A stretch of DNA of 20,583 bases from Sva-07 sp964549065 (GCA_964549065.1 CAZJUC010000033.1:1-20583), one strand, 5' to 3'. Counted from the stretch's first letter, positions 1 through 7,625 are shown. The notes: generated by a model not told the origin, from the letters alone. Numbers and translations are program-made.

Positions 1-215
1 CGACGCTCACGGTCGACCTCGACTACGTGCTCGGGCCGTACCGGGACTCGCGCCTGGGACGTTGGCTGTACGGGCCCGGCGCGGACGTCTTCCGCCGCCA
101 CGGCATCACCGAACTACGCAGCGCCGGCACCACCGACGTCCACCGCAAGTACCTCCAACGCGTCGGCTTCCAGCCGTCGTCCGCGAACCCCGACCTCTAC
201 GAACGAACCCTCTGA
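1..215 (+). CDS. GNAT-like acetyltransferase, C-terminal fragment (5' end outside window)
   Basis: The reading frame is open from the window edge (first full codon at 3) to a TGA at 213-215, giving 70 visible residues. They end with a stretch resembling the last part of a GNAT fold: a GRWLYGPG segment like the end of the acetyl-CoA loop and helix, then an HRKYLQRVGFQP segment matching the motif-B pattern (aromatic residue, then xRxGF) of N-acetyltransferases. An internal GTG at 27 could be taken as a start, but similarity to the fold begins before it, so I read this as a truncated view of a longer gene. Substrate cannot be told. It may also be one domain of a larger multidomain protein. It converges on trpB, with the 52-bp palindromic element between them. 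Confidence 0.55.
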   Translation, partial: TLTVDLDYVLGPYRDSRLGRWLYGPGADVFRRHGITELRSAGTTDVHRKYLQRVGFQPSSANPDLYERTL

Positions 216-230
216 CCACCGGTCCGACCA

Positions 231-282
231 CGTTTGCGTTGCAGTTCTGGTGGCCCGGGCCACCCAGAACGCAACGCAAACG
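231..282. repeat. 52-bp near-palindromic intergenic element, copy 1 (possible bidirectional terminator)
   Basis: Left arm 231-256 and right arm 257-282 are reverse complements apart from one bulged base on each side. Each arm begins CGTTTGCGTTGC on its own strand, and the centre is CCCGGG. RNA from either strand could form a stem of about 25 bp. There is no T-tract, so if it terminates transcription it is not a classical intrinsic terminator. A second copy of the same length lies at 9812-9863 with 41 of 52 positions identical and no gaps. Both copies sit between convergent genes. Confidence 0.8.
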
Positions 283-290
283 ACGGGTTC

Positions 291-1658
291 TCAGGCGATG
301 ACGGGGACCGACTCCATGGCGTCGGCGATCGCCGAGTCGGGCAGGTCGTAGTCGACCATCTCGTCCGACAGGTACTTCTCGTAGCTCGCCAGGTCGAGGT
401 GGCCGTGGCCGCACAGCGCGGTGAGGATCACCTTCTCCTCACCCGACTCCTTGCACGCCAGCGCCTCACGGATCGCCGCAGCGATCGCGTGGGTCGGCTC
501 CGGTGCCGGGATGATGCCCTCGGTGCGGGCGAACTGCAGGGCACCGGCGAAGCACTCTCGCTGGGGGATCGAGATCGCCTCGACCAACCCCTCGTTGTAG
601 ACGTGCGACACCAGCGGGCTCATGCCGTGGTAGCGCAGACCCCCGGCATGGATCGGCTCGGGGATGAAGGTGTGGCCGAGCGTGTGCATCTTCATCAGCG
701 GCGTCATGCCGGCGGTGTCGCCGAAGTCGTAGCGGTACTCGCCCTTCGTGAGCGTGGGGCACGCAGCGGGCTCGACGCAGCGGATCGTCGGGTTCATGTT
801 GCCCGCCAACTTCTCGCGCAGGAACGGGAACGAGAGGCCACCGAAGTTCGAACCCCCGCCGGTGCAACCGACCAGCACGTCGGGCGTCTCGTCGACCTTC
901 GCCAACTGCAGCAGGGCCTCCTCGCCGATGATCGTCTGGTGCAGCAGCACGTGGTTGAGCACCGAGCCGAGCGCGTAGCGGGCAGTCGGATCGGCCACGC
1001 ACATCGCCACCGCCTCGGAGATGGCGATGCCGAGCGAGCCCGGATGATCGGGGTTCTCGGCCAACAGCGAGCGGCCGAACTCGGTGAGCTCCGACGGGCT
1101 GGAGTGCAGGGTCGCCCCCCACACCTCCATCATCGTCTTGCGGTACGGCTTCTGCCGGTACGACGCTGCGACCTGCCAGATCTCGCACTCCATCCCGTAC
1201 TGCGACGTGGCGAACGCCAAGGCCGAACCCCACTGGCCGGCACCGGTCTCGGTGGTCAGCTTCGTGATGCCCTCCTGGTGGTTGTACCACGCCTGCGGCA
1301 CGGCGGTGTTCGGCTTGTGCGACCCCGCCGGGCTGACGCCCTCGTACTTGTAGTAGATGCGCGCCGGGGTGTCGAGCAGCTCTTCGAGGCGGCGGGCCCG
1401 GAACAGCGGGCTCGGGCGCCACAGGCGATACACGTCGAGCACGCCGCCCGGGATGTCGACGTACCGCTCGGTGGTCACCTCCTGCTCGATCAACGCCATC
1501 GGGAACAGCGGAGCGAAGTCGTCCGGGCCGGCCGGCTGATGCGTGCCGGGATGCAGCGCCGGAGGCGGAGGCGTCGGGAGGTCGGCCACGAGGTTGTACC
1601 AGCGGGTCGGCATCTCGGACTCGGACAGGTGGATCTGGTGCGGAATTGAAGGAGCCAT
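291..1658 (-). CDS. trpB: Tryptophan synthase beta chain, TrpB2-type (PLP-dependent)
   Basis: The 455-residue product matches the long TrpB2 branch of tryptophan synthase beta chains, which condense indole with L-serine to make tryptophan using pyridoxal phosphate. The PLP-lysine motif GSHKPNTA gives K115, the catalytic glutamate lies in ETGAGQWG (E137), and the phosphate-binding loop is GGGSNFGG (267-274). The N-terminus (MAPSIPHQIHLSESEMPTRW) is typical of TrpB2 and supports the ATG at 1656-1658. The frame stays open to 2024, but that extension overlaps the divergent gene and lacks similarity. A TACGGT -10-like element lies 9 nt before the ATG. No trpA or other trp gene is in the window, so the gene looks detached from a trp operon. 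TrpB2 proteins often occur as stand-alone or second copies, and a role in indole salvage or serine deamination is possible. Confidence 0.93.
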   Translation of the reverse strand: MAPSIPHQIHLSESEMPTRWYNLVADLPTPPPPALHPGTHQPAGPDDFAPLFPMALIEQEVTTERYVDIPGGVLDVYRLWRPSPLFRARRLEELLDTPARIYYKYEGVSPAGSHKPNTAVPQAWYNHQEGITKLTTETGAGQWGSALAFATSQYGMECEIWQVAASYRQKPYRKTMMEVWGATLHSSPSELTEFGRSLLAENPDHPGSLGIAISEAVAMCVADPTARYALGSVLNHVLLHQTIIGEEALLQLAKVDETPDVLVGCTGGGSNFGGLSFPFLREKLAGNMNPTIRCVEPAACPTLTKGEYRYDFGDTAGMTPLMKMHTLGHTFIPEPIHAGGLRYHGMSPLVSHVYNEGLVEAISIPQRECFAGALQFARTEGIIPAPEPTHAIAAAIREALACKESGEEKVILTALCGHGHLDLASYEKYLSDEMVDYDLPDSAIADAMESVPVIA

Positions 1659-1667
1659 CGCCGGCTC

Positions 1668-1685
1668 ACCGTAGTCAGGTACCGT
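1668..1685. promoter_or_regulatory. Divergent promoter pair for trpB (-) and the coiled-coil gene (+)
   Basis: Two TANNNT -10-like hexamers lie on opposite strands 6 nt apart: TACGGT on the minus strand (1673 to 1668), 9 nt before the trpB ATG, and TACCGT on the plus strand (1680-1685). The plus-strand element would start RNA near 1692. That rules out a GTG at 1689 as the coiled-coil start and favours the TTG at 1716. No convincing -35 elements are visible. Confidence 0.45.
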
Positions 1686-1715
1686 TCGGTGACGACCACA
1701 CGAACGAGGATCACG

Positions 1716-2618
1716 TTGTTCAACAGCAAGAAGAAGAAGCTGGCCGCCGAGGCCGTGCAGGCCCAACGAGCTCAGGCATCCGCACTCCAGGCGCAACTCG
1801 ACGAGGTGCGCAGCGAACGCGCCCGACTCGAGACCCGACTGTCCGAACTGGGTGAGACGAACGCGCAGCTCGATCGACGACTCGAGGCGCTCGACCAGGG
1901 TGTGAGATCGATGGGAGAGCAACTCGTCACGCTCTCGTCGTCGAACAGCGACACGAACCGACGGGTGAGGGCGATCGACGAGCGCGTCGCCGACAACGAC
2001 GTCCGGTTCGATGCGTTGAACCATCGCCTCGATCAGGTCGAGTCGTACGGTTCCGAACTCGACGACATCAACCAGCGTCTCCGTGCGTTCAGTACCGAGC
2101 CGTCACCGGCGCCACCCCCGCCGTCACCGTCCCCGCCACCACCGTCCACGGTGGCTCCGCCACCACCGTCCACCGTGGCTCCGCCACCACCACCGGTCAT
2201 CGAGCCGACGGAGCCAGGCCCTCCGCCACCTCCCCCACCGTCGACACCAGGGGTCGACGGCGATGTCGACGAACACATCGCGGAGCTGCGCGAACGACTC
2301 GACGACCTCGCCCGGCAGACCTCGTCGGTCGACGACCGCGTCACCAGCGTCTCGATGGAACTCGCCAATCAGCTCACCGAATTGAGCAGCGACATCGACG
2401 AACTCAACCGTCGCAGCGAGTCCGTCGGCGCCGACGCGGCCGCCGGGGTCGACGCCGGTGAGTTGGACGCCAAGATCGCCGAACGACTCGACGCCGCGCT
2501 CGACGACGTGCTCGACTCGACCGAGCGCCTCGCCACCGAGCAGGCCCGCTACGAGATCCAGTTCCGATCCGACCTGGCCGAGCTGGCCGAACGCCTCCGA
2601 CGACCCGGCACCACCTGA
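1716..2618 (+). CDS. Coiled-coil protein with proline-rich hinge, function unknown
   Basis: I recognise no family. The 300-residue product has three parts: a basic start (MFNSKKKK) followed by a long Gln/Arg/Leu/Glu heptad-like coiled coil (about 8-125), a proline-rich spacer (about 127-180) made of PPPPSTVAP-type repeats, and a second acidic coiled coil (about 181-300). No signal peptide or membrane segment is visible, so it is probably cytoplasmic. The TTG start at 1716 is chosen because GAGGA lies at 1706-1710 with 5-nt spacing and the likely transcript start is near 1692. The alternative GTG at 1689 would add nine residues. The architecture (rod, flexible hinge, rod) suggests a scaffold or structural role, but that is inference. 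It is convergent with the UPF0182 gene. Confidence 0.7.
   Translation: MFNSKKKKLAAEAVQAQRAQASALQAQLDEVRSERARLETRLSELGETNAQLDRRLEALDQGVRSMGEQLVTLSSSNSDTNRRVRAIDERVADNDVRFDALNHRLDQVESYGSELDDINQRLRAFSTEPSPAPPPPSPSPPPPSTVAPPPPSTVAPPPPPVIEPTEPGPPPPPPPSTPGVDGDVDEHIAELRERLDDLARQTSSVDDRVTSVSMELANQLTELSSDIDELNRRSESVGADAAAGVDAGELDAKIAERLDAALDDVLDSTERLATEQARYEIQFRSDLAELAERLRRPGTT
2133..2196 (+). repeat. 24-bp tandem repeat encoding the proline-rich hinge
   Basis: Two adjacent 24-nt units (2133-2156 and 2157-2180) differ at a single base, and a partial third follows. Each encodes the PPPPSTVA-type octapeptide of the coiled-coil protein's hinge. Each unit also contains a 9-bp CCACSGTGG near-palindrome. 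Confidence 0.8.
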
Positions 2619-2626
2619 GACTGTCG

Positions 2627-2649
2627 CGGGTGGTGTCCGTCACCACCCG
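2627..2649. terminator. Hairpin between convergent genes
   Basis: A perfect 9-bp stem (CGGGTGGTG at 2627-2635 against CACCACCCG at 2641-2649) with a 5-nt loop lies in the 37-nt gap between the coiled-coil gene stop (2618) and the UPF0182 gene stop (2656). It has no clear T-tract, but its place and symmetry suit a bidirectional transcription end. Confidence 0.55.
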
Positions 2650-2655
2650 TCATGC

Positions 2656-5607
2656 TCAGGGCCGTTCGATGAGTGCGAACGCTTCGGCGATCAGTGAGCG
2701 GGCCTCGCCGATCTTCTCCTGATACAGGCCGAGGTCGCTGTCGGCCAGCGCTTCGTCGGCCTCGAGGAACAGCTGATCGGCCTGTTCGAGCAGCGCCACC
2801 GGATCGTCGATCGACGGGTCGGCATCTGGATCGGGGTCGGCATCCGGATCGGGGTCGGCATCCGGCGTCGCCGGATCGTCGCCATCGGTGGGCTCGGTCG
2901 GCTCGGCGATCGTCTCGTCGATCTCGGCGTCGAAGCCGGGGAAGAGCTCGGCGAGCGCCTCGCTGACGGTGTTGGCGAGCACCGCCTGGTCGTCGTACGA
3001 CACGATCACGCCGCGATACTCCGTCACCGAGCTGACCTCGACCGAGTTCTGCGGCACCGACACGTAGTACGGACGCACCCACACGAGGCCCTGCGCCACC
3101 TCGATGAGCTGCAGGTCGCCGAAGCGCACCTCGCTCCCGCCGCCACCGACGTTGTCGAGCGAGATACGACGTGAGATCTCCTCGGTCGACTCGGCGTTGC
3201 TCGCCACCCTCAGCGGACCATCCGGGAGGCGATTGTCGGTCTCTTCGACGATGAAGCTGGTGAGTTGTCCGTAACTGTCCGGGGCACTCGACGCCGTCAT
3301 GTACGCCTGCAACTCGGTTCGCTGGTCGTTCGTCGAGAACGGGACGAACGGCCGCAGGATCACGAAGTCCTCGTCGATCGGTTCGCCCGCCGCCGAGGTG
3401 TCGAACATCTTGTAATACGGGATGAAGCGGTCGGTGTTCGACTCGTCCGCGAACGTGCTCTGCGCGGCGGTCTGGGTGCCGTCGGCTCCGGTGCCCCCGT
3501 TGACACTCGGTGTCCCCGCCTGCGACGGCTCGGTGCCCGGCGCCTGAGCGACCGACCAGGCGCCGACGCGCTGGAAGAACTGGTCGGGAGCGATGCGGTA
3601 CTTCGAGTAGACGTCGGTCTGGATCCGGAACAGATCCTCGGGGTAACGCAGGTTGTCCTGGAGGTCCTCGGGCATGTCGGCGAGCGGCGTGAACAGGTCG
3701 GGGAACGCTCCCCGCCATGCGCGCAGGATCGGGTCCTGCTCGTCGACCACGTAGAAGGTGACCTCGCCGCTGTACGCGTCGACGACCGCCTTCACGCTGT
3801 TGCGCACGTAGTTGTCGTTGTCGTCGAGACCTGACCGAGGGGACCGCTGCACGTCGCCGATGCGCTGGCCGTAGGGATAGCGAGAGGTGGTGGTGTATGC
3901 GTCCGTCACCCAGACGACGCGGCCGTCGACGGCCACCGGGTAGGGGTCGGCGTCGTAGGAGAGGAACGGGGCCAGCTTGTTCAGACGATCGTTGATGCCC
4001 CGAACCCACAGCATCTGCGAGTCGTCGCGAATGCCGCCGAAACCGATCACGTTGTAGTCGAGGAACGCCAGCGCGAACGCCGCTCGCCGCGTGAACGAAC
4101 TCATCTCGACACCCAGGTCGCCTTCGTACTGGTGCGGCTCGGAACACTCACGTTCGGTCGAGCTGGTGTTGGCGATCGCGTACCCGGTGAGAATCGGGCT
4201 GAAGTACAGCTCGGGCCGCTCGAGATCGACCGTGCGGTAGTCGGGACGCTGGCTCTCGAGCACCCGGCCGGTGGGCGCCAACACCAGGCCGCACCCGCGG
4301 GTGTTGATCAGGTGCAGACCCTGCCAGCTGGTGTTGGTGACGCCGCTGAGCTGCAGCTCGCGAGCAGCGATCAGCACCTCTTCGGGCTGCTCGTCGACCG
4401 AGTCGTCGAGGACGTAGCGATCGACGTCGAGGTCGGCAATGGTGAGCCCGGCGACCTCGCCGCGGTCGACCTTGAAACGGTTCACCATCTGCGAGGGGTT
4501 GAGCAGGCGCACGTTGTCGAGCGGCGCCAGATTTTCTTCGACCTCGTTGCCGTTCAACGGTTCGAACGCGATCGTGCGGACGTCGACGTCGGTGAGGCTG
4601 AGCGCATCACGGGTGGCATCGACGTTGCGGGCGATCGCCTCCTGCTCGCGCTCCTGCTGGTTGGGATTGACCACGAGGGCCTGCACGACCGCCGGATAGA
4701 TGACACCGCCCACCAACGAGACGACCAGCCAGAGTGCCGACGCGATCAACGGCAAGCGGAACGAGCCCGTGCGCACGACCGACAGGTAGAGACCTGCGGT
4801 GAGGAGCGAGATCAGGATCAGCAGCATGATCGCCGGCAACTGCGCGTTGACGACGGAATAGGTGGCGCCCTGCACGATGCCGGTCTGGTTGTTGGTGACG
4901 TCGTAGCGGTCGAGCCAGTAGTCGCCGGCCTTGACCACGGCGAGCACGGCGAGCAGCACCGCGATGTGCGCCTTGGTGGCCTGACGGATCACCGGAACGG
5001 GCGACACGAACACGACGCCCCCATTGAGGATGTGGGCGGCTGCAGTGAGCAACAGCACCACGATCAGTGCGGCGAACAGCCAGTTGAGCATGAACGACAG
5101 GAACGGCAACTGGAACACGTAGAAGCCGACATCGGCCCCGAACTGGGCGTCGGCAATCCCGAATTCGCGGGCGTTGCGGAACAGCAGCCAGTCCTGCCAG
5201 AGCGCCACCGCAGGCAGAGCCAAGAGCAGCGCGAAGAGCACGGCGATGCCGTAACGAACGATGCGCAACCGCTGACCGAACAGTTCGTGGAACCGTTCGA
5301 CGTACGGGTGCACGTTGGCCGGGAAGGTGGTCGGCGCCGCCCGGTCGGCGATGAACAAGTTGAGCCCGGCGATCGCCACGAACGCCAGGAAGAACACGGC
5401 GAACAGGGTGATCTTCGCCGTCAGGACGCCCCAGAACACGTCGTTGCGACCGAGCGCGTCGTGCCAGAGGTAGTCGACGTAGAAGCGGGCGATCGCTCGC
5501 CCGAAGATCAGCACGAACAGGAAGAGCCCGCCGATTCCGATCAGGATTCCACGCCCGCTGATCCGACGACGGGGACGGTCGACCGACAGGTCAGATGAGC
5601 GCCGCAT
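2656..5607 (-). CDS. UPF0182 family integral membrane protein
   Basis: The 983-residue product belongs to the UPF0182 family (COG1615), large membrane proteins widespread in actinobacteria with no established biochemical role. Seven hydrophobic segments lie in the first third, near residues 20-40, 60-85, 117-137, 165-190, 210-230, 255-278 and 285-310, followed by a large, probably extracytoplasmic domain. The last part has an acidic Asp-Pro-rich linker (DPDADPDPDADPD) and then a short helical tail. The ATG at 5607 has no Shine-Dalgarno sequence, but TAGTCT lies 8 nt before it, so it may be read leaderless as well as from the upstream gene 11 nt away. From memory of the M. tuberculosis genome, UPF0182 Rv3193c is next to PDZ protein Rv3194c; here the pair is kept but with the DivIVA-MuF gene inserted between. 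Confidence 0.9.
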   Translation of the reverse strand: MRRSSDLSVDRPRRRISGRGILIGIGGLFLFVLIFGRAIARFYVDYLWHDALGRNDVFWGVLTAKITLFAVFFLAFVAIAGLNLFIADRAAPTTFPANVHPYVERFHELFGQRLRIVRYGIAVLFALLLALPAVALWQDWLLFRNAREFGIADAQFGADVGFYVFQLPFLSFMLNWLFAALIVVLLLTAAAHILNGGVVFVSPVPVIRQATKAHIAVLLAVLAVVKAGDYWLDRYDVTNNQTGIVQGATYSVVNAQLPAIMLLILISLLTAGLYLSVVRTGSFRLPLIASALWLVVSLVGGVIYPAVVQALVVNPNQQEREQEAIARNVDATRDALSLTDVDVRTIAFEPLNGNEVEENLAPLDNVRLLNPSQMVNRFKVDRGEVAGLTIADLDVDRYVLDDSVDEQPEEVLIAARELQLSGVTNTSWQGLHLINTRGCGLVLAPTGRVLESQRPDYRTVDLERPELYFSPILTGYAIANTSSTERECSEPHQYEGDLGVEMSSFTRRAAFALAFLDYNVIGFGGIRDDSQMLWVRGINDRLNKLAPFLSYDADPYPVAVDGRVVWVTDAYTTTSRYPYGQRIGDVQRSPRSGLDDNDNYVRNSVKAVVDAYSGEVTFYVVDEQDPILRAWRGAFPDLFTPLADMPEDLQDNLRYPEDLFRIQTDVYSKYRIAPDQFFQRVGAWSVAQAPGTEPSQAGTPSVNGGTGADGTQTAAQSTFADESNTDRFIPYYKMFDTSAAGEPIDEDFVILRPFVPFSTNDQRTELQAYMTASSAPDSYGQLTSFIVEETDNRLPDGPLRVASNAESTEEISRRISLDNVGGGGSEVRFGDLQLIEVAQGLVWVRPYYVSVPQNSVEVSSVTEYRGVIVSYDDQAVLANTVSEALAELFPGFDAEIDETIAEPTEPTDGDDPATPDADPDPDADPDPDADPSIDDPVALLEQADQLFLEADEALADSDLGLYQEKIGEARSLIAEAFALIERP
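2816..2868 (-). repeat. 18-bp tandem repeat encoding the acidic Asp-Pro linker of the UPF0182 protein
   Basis: About three units of an 18-nt sequence (GGTCGGCATCCGGATCGG on the plus strand) run in frame and encode the DPDADP hexapeptide near the C-terminus. The period matches the 18-bp array in the neighbouring DivIVA-MuF gene, although the encoded peptide differs. Confidence 0.75.
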
Positions 5608-5615
5608 TGGCGCTG

Positions 5616-5621
5616 AGACTA
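5616..5621 (-). promoter_or_regulatory. Candidate -10 element TAGTCT of the UPF0182 gene
   Basis: TAGTCT (5621 to 5616) lies 8 nt before the UPF0182 ATG, the spacing seen at other likely leaderless starts in this window. Its first three bases are the TAG stop codon of the upstream DivIVA-MuF gene. No -35 box is evident. Confidence 0.4.
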
Positions 5622-7613
5622 ACGCTCAGCCGGCAGCAAGAGACATCGGCAGCCGAAGTGCGCCGGAGGACACAGGTGCCCGGTCGGGAATGCGTCCCCA
5701 CAGGGCACCGCCCCGCCGAGGGTGTTGTCGTCGCAGTCGGCACACACGTCGTGCGACGGATCCGACACCCACTCGACGGCCACACCCGGTTCTGTGGCGG
5801 CGAACACCCCGCGACCGTGCGCCGCTCGGATCACGTCGTCGAGTTGCTCGTCGATGTGTTGCGTCTTCCATTCGCGGTAGACGGCCCGCACGCGTCTGGT
5901 GATGCCGACGTTGTCGCCGTCACCGTCGCTCACACAGCGTTCGAGCCGTTCGCGCAACGGCACGATGAGCCACTCGTCGAGCACGACACCCGCGGCGGCG
6001 GTGGCCTTGGTGGCGTCGGACTTCTTCATGCGTGCCACGCGGCCGGTGGTGACCAGCGACCCCCCCGCGTTCGCTGCAGCGAGGAGGTCGTCGACGATCG
6101 CCACTCGGTATCGGTCGAGATGCATGGCAGGCGACGGCAGCAGATCGGCCACGGTGCGCACGGGTTCGCGCCGACGGAGCGCGTCGAGCACCTCGTTCTG
6201 TTCGTCGGCGAGCACCCGCTTGAGTTTCTTCGCGCTCGCCACGATCAGCGGCGTGAGGTCGGCGTCGCGTTGCTCGAACGGTGTCGTCTCGCCCGCAGTG
6301 ACCTCGGTCTCCTCGATCTCCTCGGTGATCTCGGTGATCTCGGTGATCTCGGTGACGTCGGTGACGTCGGTGTCGGACTCCCCGGCGGCGTCGGATGCGA
6401 CGGCGTGATCGTCCCCGGTGTAATCGTCGGGGGTGTCGGTGATCTCGGTGTCGGCGGTCTCGGTGTCGGCGGTCTCGGTGTCGGCACGCAGTCGGGCGAA
6501 CAGGTCGACGACGACATCGTCACGTGCCTCGCCGTGTTCGGGGGCGGTCCGGTCATGTTCGGCTTCGGCCGTGTCGTCGGTCTCGGCCGTGTCGTCGGCT
6601 CCGGCGGTGTCGTCGGTCTCGGCCGTGTCGTCGGCTCCGGCCGTGACGTCGGTTTCAGCCGTGTCGTCGGCTTCGCCCGTGTCATCGGTCTCGGCCGTGT
6701 CGTCGGCTCCGGCCGTGACGTCGGCTCCGGCCGTGTCATCGGTCTCGGCCGTGTCGTCGGCTCCGGCCGTGTCGTCGGCTCCGGCCGTGTCGTCGGCTCC
6801 GGCCGTGACGTCGGTTTCAGCCGTGTCGTCGGGCCCGGCCACGTCCTCGACGAGCACGTCGTCGGGGGCGTCTTCGTCGGCAGTGGTCGGCGGCTCATCG
6901 ATGGGGCGCTGGCTGTTCGGAACCATCACCGGGACGGGGCCGGTCGTGGGCGACAGGTTGACGTACTCGTCGGGTTCGCCGAGCGGCTGCAGTTCGGCGA
7001 CGACGTCGACGGCCACCAGCCGGGCCCGCTCGAACGACTGCATCAGCCGGTCGCGTCCGTGCAACAACTGCTCGATCTGCTCGCGCGCCAGCTCACGTCT
7101 GCGAGCAAGTTCGCTGAGCACCCGCTCGCGATAGGCGCGCGCTTCGTTGACCATCTCGCGACCCTGCTGCTTGGCCATCGCCAGCTCGGCCTCGGCGTCG
7201 GCGGTGGCATCCGAGCGGCGACGGGACGCTTCGATCTCGGCCTCTTCGCGCAGACGAGCTGCCTCGTCGCTCGCCTCGCTCAGGAGTTGCGACGCGCTCT
7301 GCTCGGCCTTCTGGCGGATCTCGGCTGCACTCTCGCGGGCGGTCGTCAAGACCCGCGCGGTCTCTTCGCCCAGCAGACGTGTCAGGACCTGGTCGTCCAA
7401 CTCCACAGAGGTGAGATCGGGATTGGACTGCGCACTGCGCAACTCTCGCTCGAGGAAACGTTCGCGCTCTTGGAGCCGACCGAGTTCGGCGGCGACCATC
7501 CGAAGAAACTCGCGGACCTCTGCCTGGTCGAAACCGCGCCGTCCGGTGCCGAACGCGGCGTCGGCAATCGACGCCGGAGACGACGGATCGGGACGGGCGA
7601 AGGACATGGCCAT
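5619..7613 (-). CDS. DivIVA-like coiled-coil protein fused to a phage MuF-like C-terminal domain
   Basis: The 664-residue product has four parts. Residues 18-50 carry a DivIVA/septum-site-like start (FGTGRRGFDQAEVREFLRMV), followed by a charged coiled coil to about 210. Residues 264-353 are fifteen acidic hexapeptides (TAGADD/TAETDD), then further Thr/Asp/Glu-rich repeats to about 440. Residues 446-664 form a helical domain ending in a Cys/His cluster: WVSDPS, C624, C627, C638, H646, C648, PP, H652, C655 and C657, closing with GCRCLLLP. That ending follows the pattern of phage Mu F/SPP1 gp7 head-morphogenesis domains (W..D..C..C, then PPxHxxCRC). No other phage gene is nearby. DivIVA domains bind curved membrane and recruit division or growth factors. 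A zinc-binding or protein-binding role for the C-terminus is inference. ATG 7613 is chosen because TAGCGT lies 6 nt before it; ATG 7607 is an alternative. Confidence 0.8.
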   Translation of the reverse strand: MAMSFARPDPSSPASIADAAFGTGRRGFDQAEVREFLRMVAAELGRLQERERFLERELRSAQSNPDLTSVELDDQVLTRLLGEETARVLTTARESAAEIRQKAEQSASQLLSEASDEAARLREEAEIEASRRRSDATADAEAELAMAKQQGREMVNEARAYRERVLSELARRRELAREQIEQLLHGRDRLMQSFERARLVAVDVVAELQPLGEPDEYVNLSPTTGPVPVMVPNSQRPIDEPPTTADEDAPDDVLVEDVAGPDDTAETDVTAGADDTAGADDTAGADDTAETDDTAGADVTAGADDTAETDDTGEADDTAETDVTAGADDTAETDDTAGADDTAETDDTAEAEHDRTAPEHGEARDDVVVDLFARLRADTETADTETADTEITDTPDDYTGDDHAVASDAAGESDTDVTDVTEITEITEITEEIEETEVTAGETTPFEQRDADLTPLIVASAKKLKRVLADEQNEVLDALRRREPVRTVADLLPSPAMHLDRYRVAIVDDLLAAANAGGSLVTTGRVARMKKSDATKATAAAGVVLDEWLIVPLRERLERCVSDGDGDNVGITRRVRAVYREWKTQHIDEQLDDVIRAAHGRGVFAATEPGVAVEWVSDPSHDVCADCDDNTLGGAVPCGDAFPTGHLCPPAHFGCRCLLLPAER
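6300..6490 (-). repeat. Short 9-15-nt repeats encoding Thr/Glu/Asp-rich linker
   Basis: Two clusters of short repeats (GATCTCGGT and GACGTCGGT units near 6309-6375; GGTCTCGGTGTCGGC units near 6440-6488) encode TEITEI, TDVTDV and ADTETADTET strings. They extend the disordered acidic region between the coiled coil and the MuF-like domain. Confidence 0.75.
6555..6824 (-). repeat. 18-bp minisatellite: fifteen tandem hexapeptide codon units
   Basis: This 270-bp tract is fifteen in-frame 18-nt units encoding TAGADD or TAETDD with small variants (TAGADV, TGEADD, TAEAEH at the end). The two types partly alternate, suggesting a 36-bp higher-order unit. It encodes residues 264-353 of the DivIVA-MuF protein. 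Because the period is a multiple of three, gain or loss of units would keep the frame. Confidence 0.9.
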
Positions 7614-7619
7614 GGGGCA

Positions 7620-7625
7620 ACGCTA
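7620..7625 (-). promoter_or_regulatory. Candidate leaderless promoter -10 (TAGCGT) of the DivIVA-MuF gene
   Basis: TAGCGT (7625 to 7620) is followed by six bases and then the ATG at 7613, which would make the transcript start at or next to the start codon. It lies in the 53-nt gap after the PDZ-Lon gene. The identical hexamer is used at 10421-10426 and 10401-10406. Confidence 0.55.

Noticed and set aside
1659..2024. N-terminal extension of trpB up to 2024
   Set aside because: The extra 122 codons overlap the divergent coiled-coil gene and show no similarity to TrpB. The family N-terminus begins at ATG 1658.
2549..4147. A 532-codon minus-strand frame inside the UPF0182 gene
   Set aside because: It is an out-of-frame shadow, extremely Arg-rich, overlapping the recognisable UPF0182 sequence and running past its stop.
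5612..5630. Hairpin GCTGAG/CTCAGC as a terminator between DivIVA-MuF and UPF0182
   Set aside because: Only six pairs, no T-tract, and it overlaps the stop codon and the start region of the next gene. It is kept only as a note on the overlapping -10 element.
5619..6270. Prophage remnant, because of the MuF-like domain
   Set aside because: The domain is in frame with the DivIVA part, base composition matches the neighbours, and no integrase, portal, capsid or attachment site is visible.
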